DNA of 64,000 bases from Amycolatopsis pithecellobii (GTDB lineage Bacteria > Actinomycetota > Actinomycetes > Mycobacteriales > Pseudonocardiaceae): positions 1 to 64,000 of the forward strand of contig NZ_WMBA01000043.1 in NCBI RefSeq assembly GCF_009707865.1, in the 5' to 3' direction. Shown here in pieces: positions 16,989 to 26,143 of this stretch. The position numbers were made by a program, and so were the translations under genes. Each line of letters begins with the position of its first letter. Position 1 is the first letter of the stretch. The notes below the pieces were generated by a model. The model did no database searches and was not told the origin of the DNA. It saw only the letters and a list, made by a program, of their open reading frames with translations.

Positions 16989-18353
16989 ATGATCAGTGGC
17001 GGTGAGCTCCGCGGACTGACCACGCCATCCGGGCTGACCGTGTTCCGCGGCGTCCCTTATGCCCGCGCCGGCCGGTTCGCGCCGCCCCGTCCCGTCGAGC
17101 CGTGGACCGGGGTGCGGGACGCGACCGGCCACGGGCCGATGAGCCCGCAGCCACGGGCCCGCCCCGGCGCGGTGATGGGCGTGCCACCCGAAGCGGCGCA
17201 GGGCGAGGACTGCCTGAACCTCACGATCGTCACCCCGGCCACCGCCGGGAAAAGACCGGTGCTCGTGTGGATTCCGGGTGGCGCCTACGTGACCGGCGCC
17301 GGGTCGCTGGACATCTACGACGGGCAACGGCTCGCGGTCGAAGGCGACGTGGTGGTCGTCGGCGTCAACTACCGGCTCGGCGCACTGGGTTATCTCAAGC
17401 TCGCCGGGGTTTCGCCGGGCAATCTCGGCCTGCTCGATCAGCTGGCGGCGCTGCGCTGGGTGCGGGACAACATCGCCGCGTTCGGCGGGGACCCGGACCA
17501 GGTCACGGTGTTCGGGCAGTCGGCGGGCGCGCATTCCATCGCATGCCTGATGGCGATGCCCGGCGCGGACGGGCTGTTCCGCCGGGCGATCCTGCAGAGC
17601 GCGCCGATGGCGATGAAGATCGCGAAACCGGCGCGCGCGGCCAGGGTCGCGCGGCTGTTCACCGCCGCGCTGGGCACCGACCCGCGCACCGCCAGCGTCG
17701 CGGAAATCCTTGCCGCGCAAGAGAAGGCGATCGTGCGCGCGGCCGGTCCCGGCGGGTTGTACTCGGTACCGCCGTTCAGCCCGGTCGCCGAAACCGGGCC
17801 GCTGCCGACGGTCGCGGGCTGGCTGCCCGCCGCCGTACGCCGGGCTCGCGACGTGGATGTCCTGATCGGCACCACGAAGGACGAGATGAACACGTTCCTC
17901 AACGACAAGCCGGGAATCCCGCTCATCGAGGCGAACCCGTTGGGCCGCAAGGGAATGGCGGCGGCGAAGAACGCCATCACCCGCTGGATGTTCGACGCGC
18001 CGTCACGCCGGTTCGCCGACGCGCTCGCCGCAGCGGGCGGCCGGGTGTTCACCTACCGGTTCGACTGGTCCGCACCGGCTTCGGGATTCGGTGCCTGCCA
18101 CTGCATCGAGCTGCCGTTCCTGCTGGGCGACCGGGAATCCTGGGCGGCGGCGCCGATGCTCGCGGGGACCGGCTGGGAGGAAATGGCCGAGCTAAGCCGG
18201 AAACTGCGTGCCGCCTGGTTGTCTTTCGCGAAGACCGGTGCTCCTTGCCTTGACTGGCAACGACATCTGCCCGGTGCCCCGCCCGGGTACACGTGGGCGG
18301 AAATTGGTCCGGACCGGCAAACTCGCGCCGGCGATCCCGCCGGGGTAGGGTGA
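16989..18353 (+). CDS. Type B carboxylesterase
   Basis: About 454 aa. Alpha/beta hydrolase of the carboxylesterase/para-nitrobenzyl esterase family: '[11 protein letters not shown]' near the start, EDCLNL, oxyanion-hole GGAYVTG, nucleophile elbow FGQSAGAHS and a late His in [13 protein letters not shown]. It hydrolyses short-chain esters; there is no signal peptide. Three in-frame starts cluster at 16983-16991; ATG 16989 is used, with only a weak GGTGG upstream. The fourth, partial repeat copy ends 14 bp before this start, so the repeats are its promoter region. Confidence 0.9.
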   Translation: MISGGELRGLTTPSGLTVFRGVPYARAGRFAPPRPVEPWTGVRDATGHGPMSPQPRARPGAVMGVPPEAAQGEDCLNLTIVTPATAGKRPVLVWIPGGAYVTGAGSLDIYDGQRLAVEGDVVVVGVNYRLGALGYLKLAGVSPGNLGLLDQLAALRWVRDNIAAFGGDPDQVTVFGQSAGAHSIACLMAMPGADGLFRRAILQSAPMAMKIAKPARAARVARLFTAALGTDPRTASVAEILAAQEKAIVRAAGPGGLYSVPPFSPVAETGPLPTVAGWLPAAVRRARDVDVLIGTTKDEMNTFLNDKPGIPLIEANPLGRKGMAAAKNAITRWMFDAPSRRFADALAAAGGRVFTYRFDWSAPASGFGACHCIELPFLLGDRESWAAAPMLAGTGWEEMAELSRKLRAAWLSFAKTGAPCLDWQRHLPGAPPGYTWAEIGPDRQTRAGDPAGVG

Positions 18354-18380
18354 CGAGCGCCGATCCGCTGGGGGGTGCTC

Positions 18381-19466
18381 ATGCGAATTCCGGGCCGGGT
18401 ACTACAGGTTGTGCTCGCCATCGCGCTCGGGGCGGTGTTCGCGCAGGCCGGAACCTCGCACGCGCAAGGGCTTTCGCCCCGTCAGCAAGCCGGTCAGCGG
18501 GTCATCTACTCCTATTCCGGGCTGACCCCGCCGCGGAGCCTGCTCGACCGGATCCGCGCGGGCGAAGCCGCCGGCGTGATCTTCTTCGGCGAGAACATCT
18601 CCGACCTCACGCAGATCGCAAACGTGATCCGGCAGCTCCAGGACGCCAACGCGGCGAGCCCGGTGAAGGCGCCGTTGTTGCTGATGACCGACCAGGAGGG
18701 CGGCCAGGTGCGGCGGCTGCCCGGTGAGCCGGTGCTGTCGGAGAAACAGGTCGGCCAGGCGGCCGATCCCGTCGCGGCGGCGACCCAGGCGGGCACCGGC
18801 GCGGGCCGGAATCTCGCCGGCGTCGGCATGAACGTCAACCTCGCGCCGGTGCTGGACGTGTACCGCACGGCCGGCGACTTCATGGACCGCTTCGGCCGTT
18901 CGTACAGCAGTGATCCGGCGGTGGCCGCGCAACTGGGCAAGGCGTTCATCGAAGCACAGCAGCAGGCCGGAGTCGCGGCGACGGCCAAGCACTTCCCCGG
19001 TATCGGCGCGGCCGCCAGGGACCAGAACACCGACACCGCACCGGTGACCCTCGACGTGCCGCTGCCGACGCTGCGCGACGTCGACGAAGCGCCCTACCCG
19101 GCGGCGTTTTCCGCCGGGGTGAAACTCGTCATGGTCTCGTGGGCGACCTATCCGGCGCTCGACGCGGACCATCCGGCGGGGTTGTCCTCCGCGGTGGTGC
19201 GCAACGAACTGCGCGAGCGGCTCAGGTTCGCGGGGGTGACGATCACCGACGCCCTCGAAGCCGGCGCGCTGCAAGGCACCACGAGTGAGCGCGCCGTGTC
19301 CGCCGCCGCGGCCGGTATGGACCTCATCCTGTGCTCGGCCCGCGATGTGGCCCAGGGCGACGAAGCCGGGGACGCACTGGCCACCGCGGTTCAGTCCGGC
19401 CGGCTGAACCCGGCCGACTTCACCGCCGCCGTCAACCGGGTCTCGGCACTGCGCGCTTCGCTGTGA
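18381..19466 (+). CDS. Secreted glycoside hydrolase family 3 (NagZ/LpqI-like)
   Basis: 361 aa. A signal peptide (residues 1 to about 25, ending around GTSHAQG) precedes one GH3 N-terminal domain. MTDQEGGQVRRLPG, the catalytic His motif AKHFPGIG and late ITDALEAGAL fit beta-N-acetylglucosaminidases that trim muropeptides. The cleavage site lacks a lipobox Cys, so it is probably secreted rather than lipid-anchored. ATG 18381 follows GGGGGG at 4-5 nt. It starts 27 bp after the esterase stop. Confidence 0.9.
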   Translation: MRIPGRVLQVVLAIALGAVFAQAGTSHAQGLSPRQQAGQRVIYSYSGLTPPRSLLDRIRAGEAAGVIFFGENISDLTQIANVIRQLQDANAASPVKAPLLLMTDQEGGQVRRLPGEPVLSEKQVGQAADPVAAATQAGTGAGRNLAGVGMNVNLAPVLDVYRTAGDFMDRFGRSYSSDPAVAAQLGKAFIEAQQQAGVAATAKHFPGIGAAARDQNTDTAPVTLDVPLPTLRDVDEAPYPAAFSAGVKLVMVSWATYPALDADHPAGLSSAVVRNELRERLRFAGVTITDALEAGALQGTTSERAVSAAAAGMDLILCSARDVAQGDEAGDALATAVQSGRLNPADFTAAVNRVSALRASL

Positions 19467-19469
19467 CCG

Positions 19470-20378
19470 CTACTCGCCCCGCTCCTGTTGCTCGGCGAGG
19501 AACCGCTCGAACTCGGCGCCCAGTTCCTCCGCCGTCGGCATCTGGGTGACGTCGCCGGCGAGCAGGTTCTCCTTGTCCTTGGCGTCGACGAACGCGTCGT
19601 ACTGTCGTTCGAGCGCGGCCACCACCTCGGCGACCTCGTCGGACTCCGCGACCTGGCGCGCGATCTCGCTGTCGGTGCGGCGCGCCGACTCCACGAGCGC
19701 CTCGTCCGGGATGGACAGGCCCGTCATCCGGGAGATCGAGCCCAGCAGCGTCACCCCGGCGGCCGGATACCGCGACTGTGCCAGGTAGTGCGGCACGTGC
19801 GCGGCGAAACCCACCGCGTCGTGGCCTGCCTCGGCGAGCCGCAATTCCGTCAAAGACACGGCGCTGCCGGGCACCTGGACCCGGTTGAACACCGACTGGT
19901 AGTCCCCGATCAGCTCCGCCCGGCTGGCGTGCGCCGTCACCCCCAGCGGCCGCGTGTGCGGGGCACCCATCGGGATCCCGTAGGCGCTGACCACCATCCG
20001 CAGCTGCCACCGCTCGACGAGGCTGCGCACCGCGGCGGCGTAACGCTCCCACTCGCGGTCCGGCTCCGGCCCGGTGAGCAGCAGGAACGGCGTGCCCGCC
20101 TCGTCGTGGAACAGGCGCACCACCAGCTCCGGGGCCTCGTAGTCCGACCAGTGGTCCACGTCGAAGGTCATCATGGGGCGACGGGCCCGGTAGTCGACGA
20201 GCCGGTCCACGTCGAACCGGGCGACGACGGTGTGCTCCAGGCGGGACTCGAGGTGCTCGGTGACGGTCTTGGCGGCCATCCCGGCGTCCACGAACCCGTC
20301 GAGCTGGTGCAGCAGCACCGCGCCACTGAGCTCGGGAAGCTCCGAGTCCACCTCGTAGAGCTCCTCGGGATCGAACAC
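19470..20378 (-). CDS. PAC2 family protein
   Basis: 302 aa. PAC2 (proteasome assembly chaperone-like) fold: LHQLDGFVDAGMAAKTVTEH near residue 25, LTGPEPDREWERY and GIPMGAPHTRP. Actinobacterial members are soluble and linked to proteasome function only by similarity; their exact role is unsettled. GTG 20378 follows AGGAGG at 6 nt; the longer upstream frame lacks such a site. It converges with the GH3 gene, with 3 bp between the stops. Confidence 0.88.
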   Translation of the reverse strand: MFDPEELYEVDSELPELSGAVLLHQLDGFVDAGMAAKTVTEHLESRLEHTVVARFDVDRLVDYRARRPMMTFDVDHWSDYEAPELVVRLFHDEAGTPFLLLTGPEPDREWERYAAAVRSLVERWQLRMVVSAYGIPMGAPHTRPLGVTAHASRAELIGDYQSVFNRVQVPGSAVSLTELRLAEAGHDAVGFAAHVPHYLAQSRYPAAGVTLLGSISRMTGLSIPDEALVESARRTDSEIARQVAESDEVAEVVAALERQYDAFVDAKDKENLLAGDVTQMPTAEELGAEFERFLAEQQERGE

Positions 20379-20624
20379 CTTAGCCTCCTGGGTCGCGTTT
20401 GGCCTTCCTTCTAGTGGATGAACGTACTGGCACCGTGGATTCATCCCGCAGCGGGCAGCCGGGTCGCAACCCCTCTTCCGTAGCAAAACGATCGGCCAGT
20501 AGGACGAAACCCGGCCTTGTTGGCAGCTTGCGATGCTACGTTGGATTTCTCCCTGTCACAGCAGCCGCGAGTCCGCGGCGGGTCCCGCACACCTGCGCCG
20601 CCGCAATTTTATGGGGGATGCGGA

Positions 20625-22190
20625 ATGAATCTGGCCGACGAGGCACAGCGGCTTCTCGCCGCGATGGCAACCGATTCCTTCGGGGATTTCTCCCCGTCGT
20701 TGTACGAAACCGCGAGGGTCGTCGCATTGGCGCCCCGGCTGGCCGGGCACGCAGGCAGAATTCGCTTCCTTCTCGGTGAGCAGAAAACGAGTGGAGAGTG
20801 GGGCGGACCAGGGGCGTATGCCTTGCTGCCCACACTGTCGGCGACCGACGCACTGTTCGCCGAACTGACCCGCACGGCGGATCCGCAAGCGGTACGAGCG
20901 GTTCACCGTGGACTGCTGGCGTTGTCCGGCATGCTGGAGCGGGACATCGCGTTGCCCGACACGGTCGCGATCGAGATTCTGGTGCCGTACCTGGTGATCA
21001 CGCTCAACACCCGGCTCGCCGGGCTCGAGGCGAATCCCTTGCCGGGACTGGAGTTCTGGCGGCACGGGCCACGGCTGCCCGTTCCGCCCGGGGCGCGGCC
21101 GGAGCTCCTGGTGCGGTTGCGCGAAGCGGTCGAGCGTGGCGCGGCGCTGCCGGACAAGCTCTGGCATTCACTGGAAATGCTGGGCCCGGTGGCGCGGGGC
21201 GCGTCGTTCGTGCACGCCGGGCGTTTCGGGGTGGGCTGCTCCCCCGCCGCGACCGCCGCCTGGTTCGGAACCGAGGCGGCACAAGGAAATCCGCATCCCG
21301 GAGTGCGCTACCTGGAACACCTGCAGGCCCGCCACGGTGGCCCGGTGCCCGTCGCCGCGCCGCTGGACGTGTTCGAGCGTGCCTGGGTGCTGACCACCCT
21401 GACCGACGTGGGACTGCCCGTCACGGTCCCGCCGGAACTCACCGCGGGACTGCGGGCGGCCTTCGGTGCGTCCGGCGCGCCCGGTGGCGCCGGCCTGCCG
21501 CCCGACGCGGACGACACCGCGACGGCGCTGCACGCGCTGGCAAACCTCGGGATGCCGTACCCGCTGGATTGCTTGTGGGAGTACCAGGTGGGCGAGCATT
21601 TCGCCACCTATCCGGACGAGCGCACTTCGTCGGTCAGCACGAATGCCCATGTCCTGCAGGCACTTGCGGCCTACCCACCCGGGGACAGCCGCATCGCCGC
21701 CACCATGACCGGCCTCGCGCGGTGGCTGGGTGACCGCCAGCAGGCCGACGGCAGCTGGACCGACAAGTGGCACGCGTCGCCGTACTACGCGACTCAGGCC
21801 TGTGTCGTCGCCCTCGCCGGCCGCGAGGAAAGTGTTGCGGTGACACGGAAATCGGTGCGCTGGGCGCTCGAAACCCAGCACGACAACGGTTCCTGGGGGT
21901 TCTGGGAGGGCACCCACGAGGAAACCGCGTATGCCGTGCAGATCCTGGTGCGCGCCGACGCGGACCTGGTCGATCCGGCGATCGAGCGGGCGGCGGCGGA
22001 CGGATGCGCGTACCTGCTGGAAAACACGGGCGGGCCGTGCCCACCCTTGTGGCACGACAAGGATCTCTACACACCGTCGCGCATCATCCACGCCGAAACG
22101 CTCGCGGCGCTGCATGTGGCCGGTACCCATCCTCGCGTCGCCGCCCGCCTCGCGCGGCGGCGCGGCGAGCGGACGGAACGGACGGCTTGA
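20625..22190 (+). CDS. Class II terpene (diterpene) cyclase
   Basis: 521 aa. Squalene-hopene/copalyl-diphosphate-synthase fold: the protonating DxDD motif is DADD at 294-297, with QW-like repeats QQADGSW (near 371-377) and QHDNGSW (near 418-424). Length and motif fit bacterial enzymes that fold geranylgeranyl diphosphate to a labdane-type bicyclic diphosphate; a smaller prenyl diphosphate is possible. There is no class I DDxxD/NSE pair. ATG 20625 lies about 7 nt after GGGGGA. Its stop overlaps the P450 start. The 246 bp upstream, shared with the divergent PAC2 gene, hold its promoter; I see no clear hexamers. No GGPP synthase is in the window. Confidence 0.9.
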   Translation: MNLADEAQRLLAAMATDSFGDFSPSLYETARVVALAPRLAGHAGRIRFLLGEQKTSGEWGGPGAYALLPTLSATDALFAELTRTADPQAVRAVHRGLLALSGMLERDIALPDTVAIEILVPYLVITLNTRLAGLEANPLPGLEFWRHGPRLPVPPGARPELLVRLREAVERGAALPDKLWHSLEMLGPVARGASFVHAGRFGVGCSPAATAAWFGTEAAQGNPHPGVRYLEHLQARHGGPVPVAAPLDVFERAWVLTTLTDVGLPVTVPPELTAGLRAAFGASGAPGGAGLPPDADDTATALHALANLGMPYPLDCLWEYQVGEHFATYPDERTSSVSTNAHVLQALAAYPPGDSRIAATMTGLARWLGDRQQADGSWTDKWHASPYYATQACVVALAGREESVAVTRKSVRWALETQHDNGSWGFWEGTHEETAYAVQILVRADADLVDPAIERAAADGCAYLLENTGGPCPPLWHDKDLYTPSRIIHAETLAALHVAGTHPRVAARLARRRGERTERTA

Positions 22191-23407
22191 TGAACCGGAC
22201 GGAGTTCGAACTCGCGTTCCGCACCCTGCCTTTTCTCGACGCCCATGCCGATCTGCCTGCCGGGATCCTGCCGGTCCGGCCGGGCCGGTTGCTGGTGTGG
22301 GAACCCGAAGCGCTGGACCGGATCTTCCGCGACGACAAGCGGCTCCGCCATCCTGGCAGCCGGTCGCTGAACCCACTGCTGGGGCCGAAATCCCTGCTGT
22401 GGGCCGACGGCGACCGGCACGCCGCGTACCGACGGGTGCTCGGCACGCCGTTGCGGGGGCGCCATCTCGCGCACTACCACGACATGATCACCGAGGTCAC
22501 CGGTGACGCGGTGGAGAAACTGGTGCCGGGCAAGACTTTCGTGCTCGCGGACTGGACCCGTCAGGTCGCGCTGAACATCGTCTCGCGGATCGTCCTCGGC
22601 GGCGCGGACGAAACCGCGCTGACCGCCTTCACCCAGTGGATCGACCGCGCGCTGGGCTCACGCCGGCGCACCCTCGCCTACCGCCTGTTGCGTGGCAAGC
22701 TGCCCGGGTCCGGCGAGCACCTGGACAGCGCACTCGTCCGGGTCGCGAAGTCCACTTCGGACGCACACAGCCTGGTCGCGCTGATGCTGGCGCCGGGCAA
22801 CCCGATCGGCCGGATCGATGACGGGGAGCTGCGCGACCAGATCGTGTCGCTGCTGTTCGCGGGACACGAGACGACGGCTTCGGCGACGGCGTGGACGCTG
22901 TACCAGCTGACCAGGCGCCCGCGGCTGCGCCAGGACGTACTGTCCGAATTGGACACCGGAGGCAACGCGAGCGATCCGGGCCGGGTTCCGTTGCTGCAGG
23001 CGGTGATCCAGGAGGTGCTGCGACTTTCCCCACCCGTCGAGGTCGCCGGAAACCGGCTGCTCACCGAGGAAACCGAGCTGCTCGGGCATCGCTGCCCGGC
23101 CGGCACGGTGGTGACCCCGGCGATCTACCTCGCGCATCACCGGTCCGGTCTTTTCCCACGGCCACACCGGTTCGACCCCGGCCGGTTCCTCGACCGCAAG
23201 GGAACTCCGGACGGTTACCTGCCCTTCGGCGGCGGGACGCGGTACTGCCTCGGCAGCCAGCTGGGGCAGCTGGAGATCCGGATGATCACGGCCGCCCTGG
23301 TGCGGCGGCGGACCTTGCGGGTGGTCAACCCGCGGGCCGGGAAACCGGCGTTGCGCGGGCACGCGATGGCGCCGTCGAACAGGCTGCGCGTGGAGGTGCT
23401 CAACTGA
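22190..23407 (+). CDS. Cytochrome P450
   Basis: 405 aa. I-helix AGHETT at 224-229, K-helix ExxR (EVLR) at 275-278 and heme loop FGGGTRYCLG with Cys353. Class I soluble bacterial P450; no ferredoxin or reductase gene is adjacent. ATG 22190 shares a base with the cyclase stop (TGATG), and its own stop overlaps the next start in the same way. The arrangement implies oxidation of the cyclase product. Confidence 0.95.
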   Translation: MNRTEFELAFRTLPFLDAHADLPAGILPVRPGRLLVWEPEALDRIFRDDKRLRHPGSRSLNPLLGPKSLLWADGDRHAAYRRVLGTPLRGRHLAHYHDMITEVTGDAVEKLVPGKTFVLADWTRQVALNIVSRIVLGGADETALTAFTQWIDRALGSRRRTLAYRLLRGKLPGSGEHLDSALVRVAKSTSDAHSLVALMLAPGNPIGRIDDGELRDQIVSLLFAGHETTASATAWTLYQLTRRPRLRQDVLSELDTGGNASDPGRVPLLQAVIQEVLRLSPPVEVAGNRLLTEETELLGHRCPAGTVVTPAIYLAHHRSGLFPRPHRFDPGRFLDRKGTPDGYLPFGGGTRYCLGSQLGQLEIRMITAALVRRRTLRVVNPRAGKPALRGHAMAPSNRLRVEVLN

Positions 23408-24309
23408 TGCTCGAAACGCGGGCTCACCGCGTGTGGCGCGACGTGGTGCTGGTGCACCGGCTGCAGTTCCCGCTGCCGGTCAGCTATCTCGGCGTGGCAC
23501 TGTGGGGCGCCTGCTTCGCGGTCGGCGCGCCGGAACAACTGGCGTCCTGGCCGGTGCTGACCGTCATCGTGGCGAATATCCTGCTGATTCTGGGCCCGCT
23601 CGCACTCAATGTCGCACTCGACAGGGAATTGGACAGCCGTCACCGCGAAAAAAACACACTCGCGACGGCGGCGAAACATTTCGGCGGAAACGGTCTCGTC
23701 GTGGCGTCAGTCGCGGAAATGGTGGCCGGCCTCCTCATCGCGGGCACGGTTTCGGTCGTACTCGGCCGGCCCCAGATCACACTGACCGCGGCCGGCATCG
23801 TGGTCCTGCACCTGCTCTACAACGTCGAGCCGGTCCGCCTGAAACGCCACGGCATGACCGGCGCGGCGGTGTTCGGCATCGGGGCGACCACCGGTCCCGC
23901 CCTGCTCACCTACTTCGCGGTGGCCGCGAACGTGCCCGCGCCAATCCGGCTCGCCTTCGCCGGGCTCGGCGTCATGGCGATCGGCCGCACCGCCTGGTGG
24001 TCGCTGCCCGACCGCGCCGCCGACCTGGCCGCGGGGCAGCAGACCCCGGTTGCCCGCTACGGCCTGCGGGGCACGGTCGTGCGATCGTGCCTGCTGCTGG
24101 TGGCCGGTCTGGTGTTGCTGGCCTGGGGGCTGGTGTGGCGATTCGGTCCGGCCTTGGCGGTGGCCGGGATCGCGGCGTACGCGCTGTTCCTGGCCGACGT
24201 GCTGCGCACCCGCCGGCATCCGGGGACCGCCCGGCGCATGCTGCGCCGGGCGATGCCCCTCATCGCATGCGGGGACGTCCTGCTGGCGGTGATCGCCCTG
24301 GCCGGCTAG
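23407..24309 (+). CDS. UbiA-superfamily membrane prenyltransferase or terpene cyclase
   Basis: 300 aa with about 8-9 membrane segments. First Asp-rich motif NVALDRELD (N68, D72, D76) is intact. The second (PDRAADLAAG; D202, D206) lacks the third Asp usual in DxxxDxxxD, having Gly there. LLYNVEPVRLKRHGMTG is the typical UbiA loop. Its place after a DxDD cyclase and a P450 suggests it either prenylates a small acceptor or ionises the bicyclic diphosphate as a class I cyclase, as known for some UbiA-type terpene cyclases. Its TAG shares CTAG with the convergent methyltransferase stop. Confidence 0.88.
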   Translation: MLETRAHRVWRDVVLVHRLQFPLPVSYLGVALWGACFAVGAPEQLASWPVLTVIVANILLILGPLALNVALDRELDSRHREKNTLATAAKHFGGNGLVVASVAEMVAGLLIAGTVSVVLGRPQITLTAAGIVVLHLLYNVEPVRLKRHGMTGAAVFGIGATTGPALLTYFAVAANVPAPIRLAFAGLGVMAIGRTAWWSLPDRAADLAAGQQTPVARYGLRGTVVRSCLLLVAGLVLLAWGLVWRFGPALAVAGIAAYALFLADVLRTRRHPGTARRMLRRAMPLIACGDVLLAVIALAG

Positions 24310-25112
24310 TGCTTGCGGGCGAGCCCGGCGTAGACCTCGGCCAGGTGCGGGTTGCGGTCGATGGGCTCGGTGTCCGGGCGCCACAACGGCACCGGCACCA
24401 GACCCGGCTCGACCATCTCCAGGCCGGTGAAGAAGCGGGCCTGCTGCTCCGGCGAGCGCAACGTCACCGCCGGCGGCGCACCGAACATCCGGCTGAAAAT
24501 GTTCAGCCCCTTCTCCAGGTCCTCGTTCGGGCTGAAATGCGAGATCCCGAGGTAACTACCCGGCGCCAGCGCCGCGACATAAGAGCCGACGACCCCCTCC
24601 GGGTCATCGCTGTCGGGCAGATGCAGCAACGTCTCGATCAACAGCACCGCGACCGGCTTCCGCAGATCAAGCAGATTCCGCGTCTCGGGCGCGTCGAGCA
24701 CGTCCGAGGGACGCCGGATATCGGCCTCCAGATAGGCGGTGTTCGGCTCTCCGGCGAGCAGCGCCCGCGCCTCACCGGCGAGGCTGGCATCAATGTCGAC
24801 GTAGACGACCTTGGCGTCCGGGTTGACCTGCTGAGCGATCTGATGCACCTGACCATCGGCCGGAACACCCGAACCCAGGTCGAGGAACTGGGTGATGCCC
24901 TGCTTGGCCAGGTAGCGGACCATCCGGGCCAGCAACAGCCGCTGCGCGCGCACCAGGAACGGCAGGTGCGGCGCGCAGACCAGGATGTGCTCACCGATCT
25001 CCACGTGCGCCGAGGTGTGGTGACTGCCGTCCAGCCAAGCGTCCCGCACCCTGGCGATGGTGCCGGGGGCGACCGCTCCTTCCACCGACGGAACCTGCAT
25101 AGGCGATGCCAC
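24306..25112 (-). CDS. SAM-dependent methyltransferase (DUF574 / Methyltransf_19 type)
   Basis: 268 aa. SAM-binding motif I is FLDLGSGVPADGQVH, then VVYVDIDASL. The N-terminal RVRDAWLDGSHHTSAHV and the C-terminal FFTGLEMVEPGLV match the large Streptomyces/Amycolatopsis family once called DUF574. Substrate unknown. GTG 25112 has GGAGG 10 nt upstream; ATG 25100 is an alternative. It converges on the ubiA-like gene, the two stops sharing CTAG at 24306-24309. It is not in the terpene operon but could still tailor its product. Confidence 0.88.
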   Translation of the reverse strand: MASPMQVPSVEGAVAPGTIARVRDAWLDGSHHTSAHVEIGEHILVCAPHLPFLVRAQRLLLARMVRYLAKQGITQFLDLGSGVPADGQVHQIAQQVNPDAKVVYVDIDASLAGEARALLAGEPNTAYLEADIRRPSDVLDAPETRNLLDLRKPVAVLLIETLLHLPDSDDPEGVVGSYVAALAPGSYLGISHFSPNEDLEKGLNIFSRMFGAPPAVTLRSPEQQARFFTGLEMVEPGLVPVPLWRPDTEPIDRNPHLAEVYAGLARKH

Positions 25113-25303
25113 GTCCGGTACGCCTCCCTGGGCTGCCCTCCACCGATCGGCAACCGATCTTCGGTCACCAAGGTGAGCGATTCTACTGCGGCATACCGCG
25201 GCATGGTGCGTTCAGTACCGCGGACTTCATCAACCGACCTGACGAGGGAAAGAGACTCGCCAACCGAGGGGAACGGCTGACGGTCAGTGACCAGCGAGTT
25301 CAC

Positions 25304-26143
25304 TCACACGAGTGCCGCGAGGGTGGTAATGGCCGCCGGGCCGACCCGGCAGCAGCCACCGGCAAGATCGGCTCCGGCCACCCGTCCGGGCGTGAACGTG
25401 ACCCGGCCGGCCCAACGCCGTGCCACGGGGTCCCAGGTTTCGCCACTGTTCGGATACGCGATCACCGGCTTGCCGCTGACCTCGCGCGCGAGCGAGATGG
25501 CCCGCGCGGCGTCGTCCGGTTCGCAGCAGTTGACGCCGACGGCGAGCACGTCGTCCCGGCCCGCGGCCACCGCGAACGCCTCCGCCAGCGGCTGCCCGGC
25601 GCGCGTGTACTCGCCGTCGATCGTGAACGACAACCAGGCCGGCACCCCGAGCCCCTCGACCGCGGCGAGCAGCGCGACCGCCTCGTCGACGTCCGGCACC
25701 GTCTCCAGCGCGAACACGTCCGGCCCGGCTTCGGCGAGCGCCTCGGCCCGCGGCCGGTGGAACGCGGTCAGTTCCGCGACGCTCAGCCCGTATCGTCCGC
25801 GGTACTCCGAGCCGTCCGCGAGCGTCGCGCCGTAGGGCCCGACCGACGCGGCCACCCATCGCTCGCCGCCGGCCTCGGACGCCGCTTTCCTTGCCAGATC
25901 GACACTTCTGCGCAGCAAGGCGCCCGCTTCGCGCATCGTGAACCCGCGTGCGGCGAAGCCCGCGAAGCTGGCCTGGTAACTCGCCGTCGTCGCGACCTTC
26001 GCGCCGGCACGGAAGAACGCCTCGTGCGCCGCGACGATCGCAAGTGGATCGTCGGCAAGCAACCGGGCCGACCACAGCGCATCGGAGAGATCATGGCCAC
26101 GGGCTTCGAGCTCGGTCGCCAGCCCGCCGTCCAGCACGATCAT
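25304..26143 (-). CDS. mmuM: Homocysteine S-methyltransferase
   Basis: 279 aa. Pfam S-methyl_trans barrel: LDGGLATELEARGHDL at the start and the zinc cysteines in GVNCCEP and GGCCRVGP. It probably transfers a methyl group from S-methylmethionine or SAM to homocysteine, making methionine in the cytoplasm. ATG 26143 overlaps the TetR stop (ATGA), so the two are coupled. A dyad GGTCAGTGACC lies just past the stop (25282-25292). Confidence 0.92.
   Translation of the reverse strand: MIVLDGGLATELEARGHDLSDALWSARLLADDPLAIVAAHEAFFRAGAKVATTASYQASFAGFAARGFTMREAGALLRRSVDLARKAASEAGGERWVAASVGPYGATLADGSEYRGRYGLSVAELTAFHRPRAEALAEAGPDVFALETVPDVDEAVALLAAVEGLGVPAWLSFTIDGEYTRAGQPLAEAFAVAAGRDDVLAVGVNCCEPDDAARAISLAREVSGKPVIAYPNSGETWDPVARRWAGRVTFTPGRVAGADLAGGCCRVGPAAITTLAALV

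Noticed and set aside
16593-17720. Apparent fusion of hmgA with a long upstream extension, including 34-residue repeats
   Set aside because: The 102-bp unit is a multiple of three, so several frames stay open. hmgA has its own ATG with a strong SD at 16592, and the esterase runs the other way.
24306-25112. Methyltransferase as fourth gene of the terpene operon
   Set aside because: It is on the opposite strand and belongs to a very large family found in many contexts; a link is possible but not shown.
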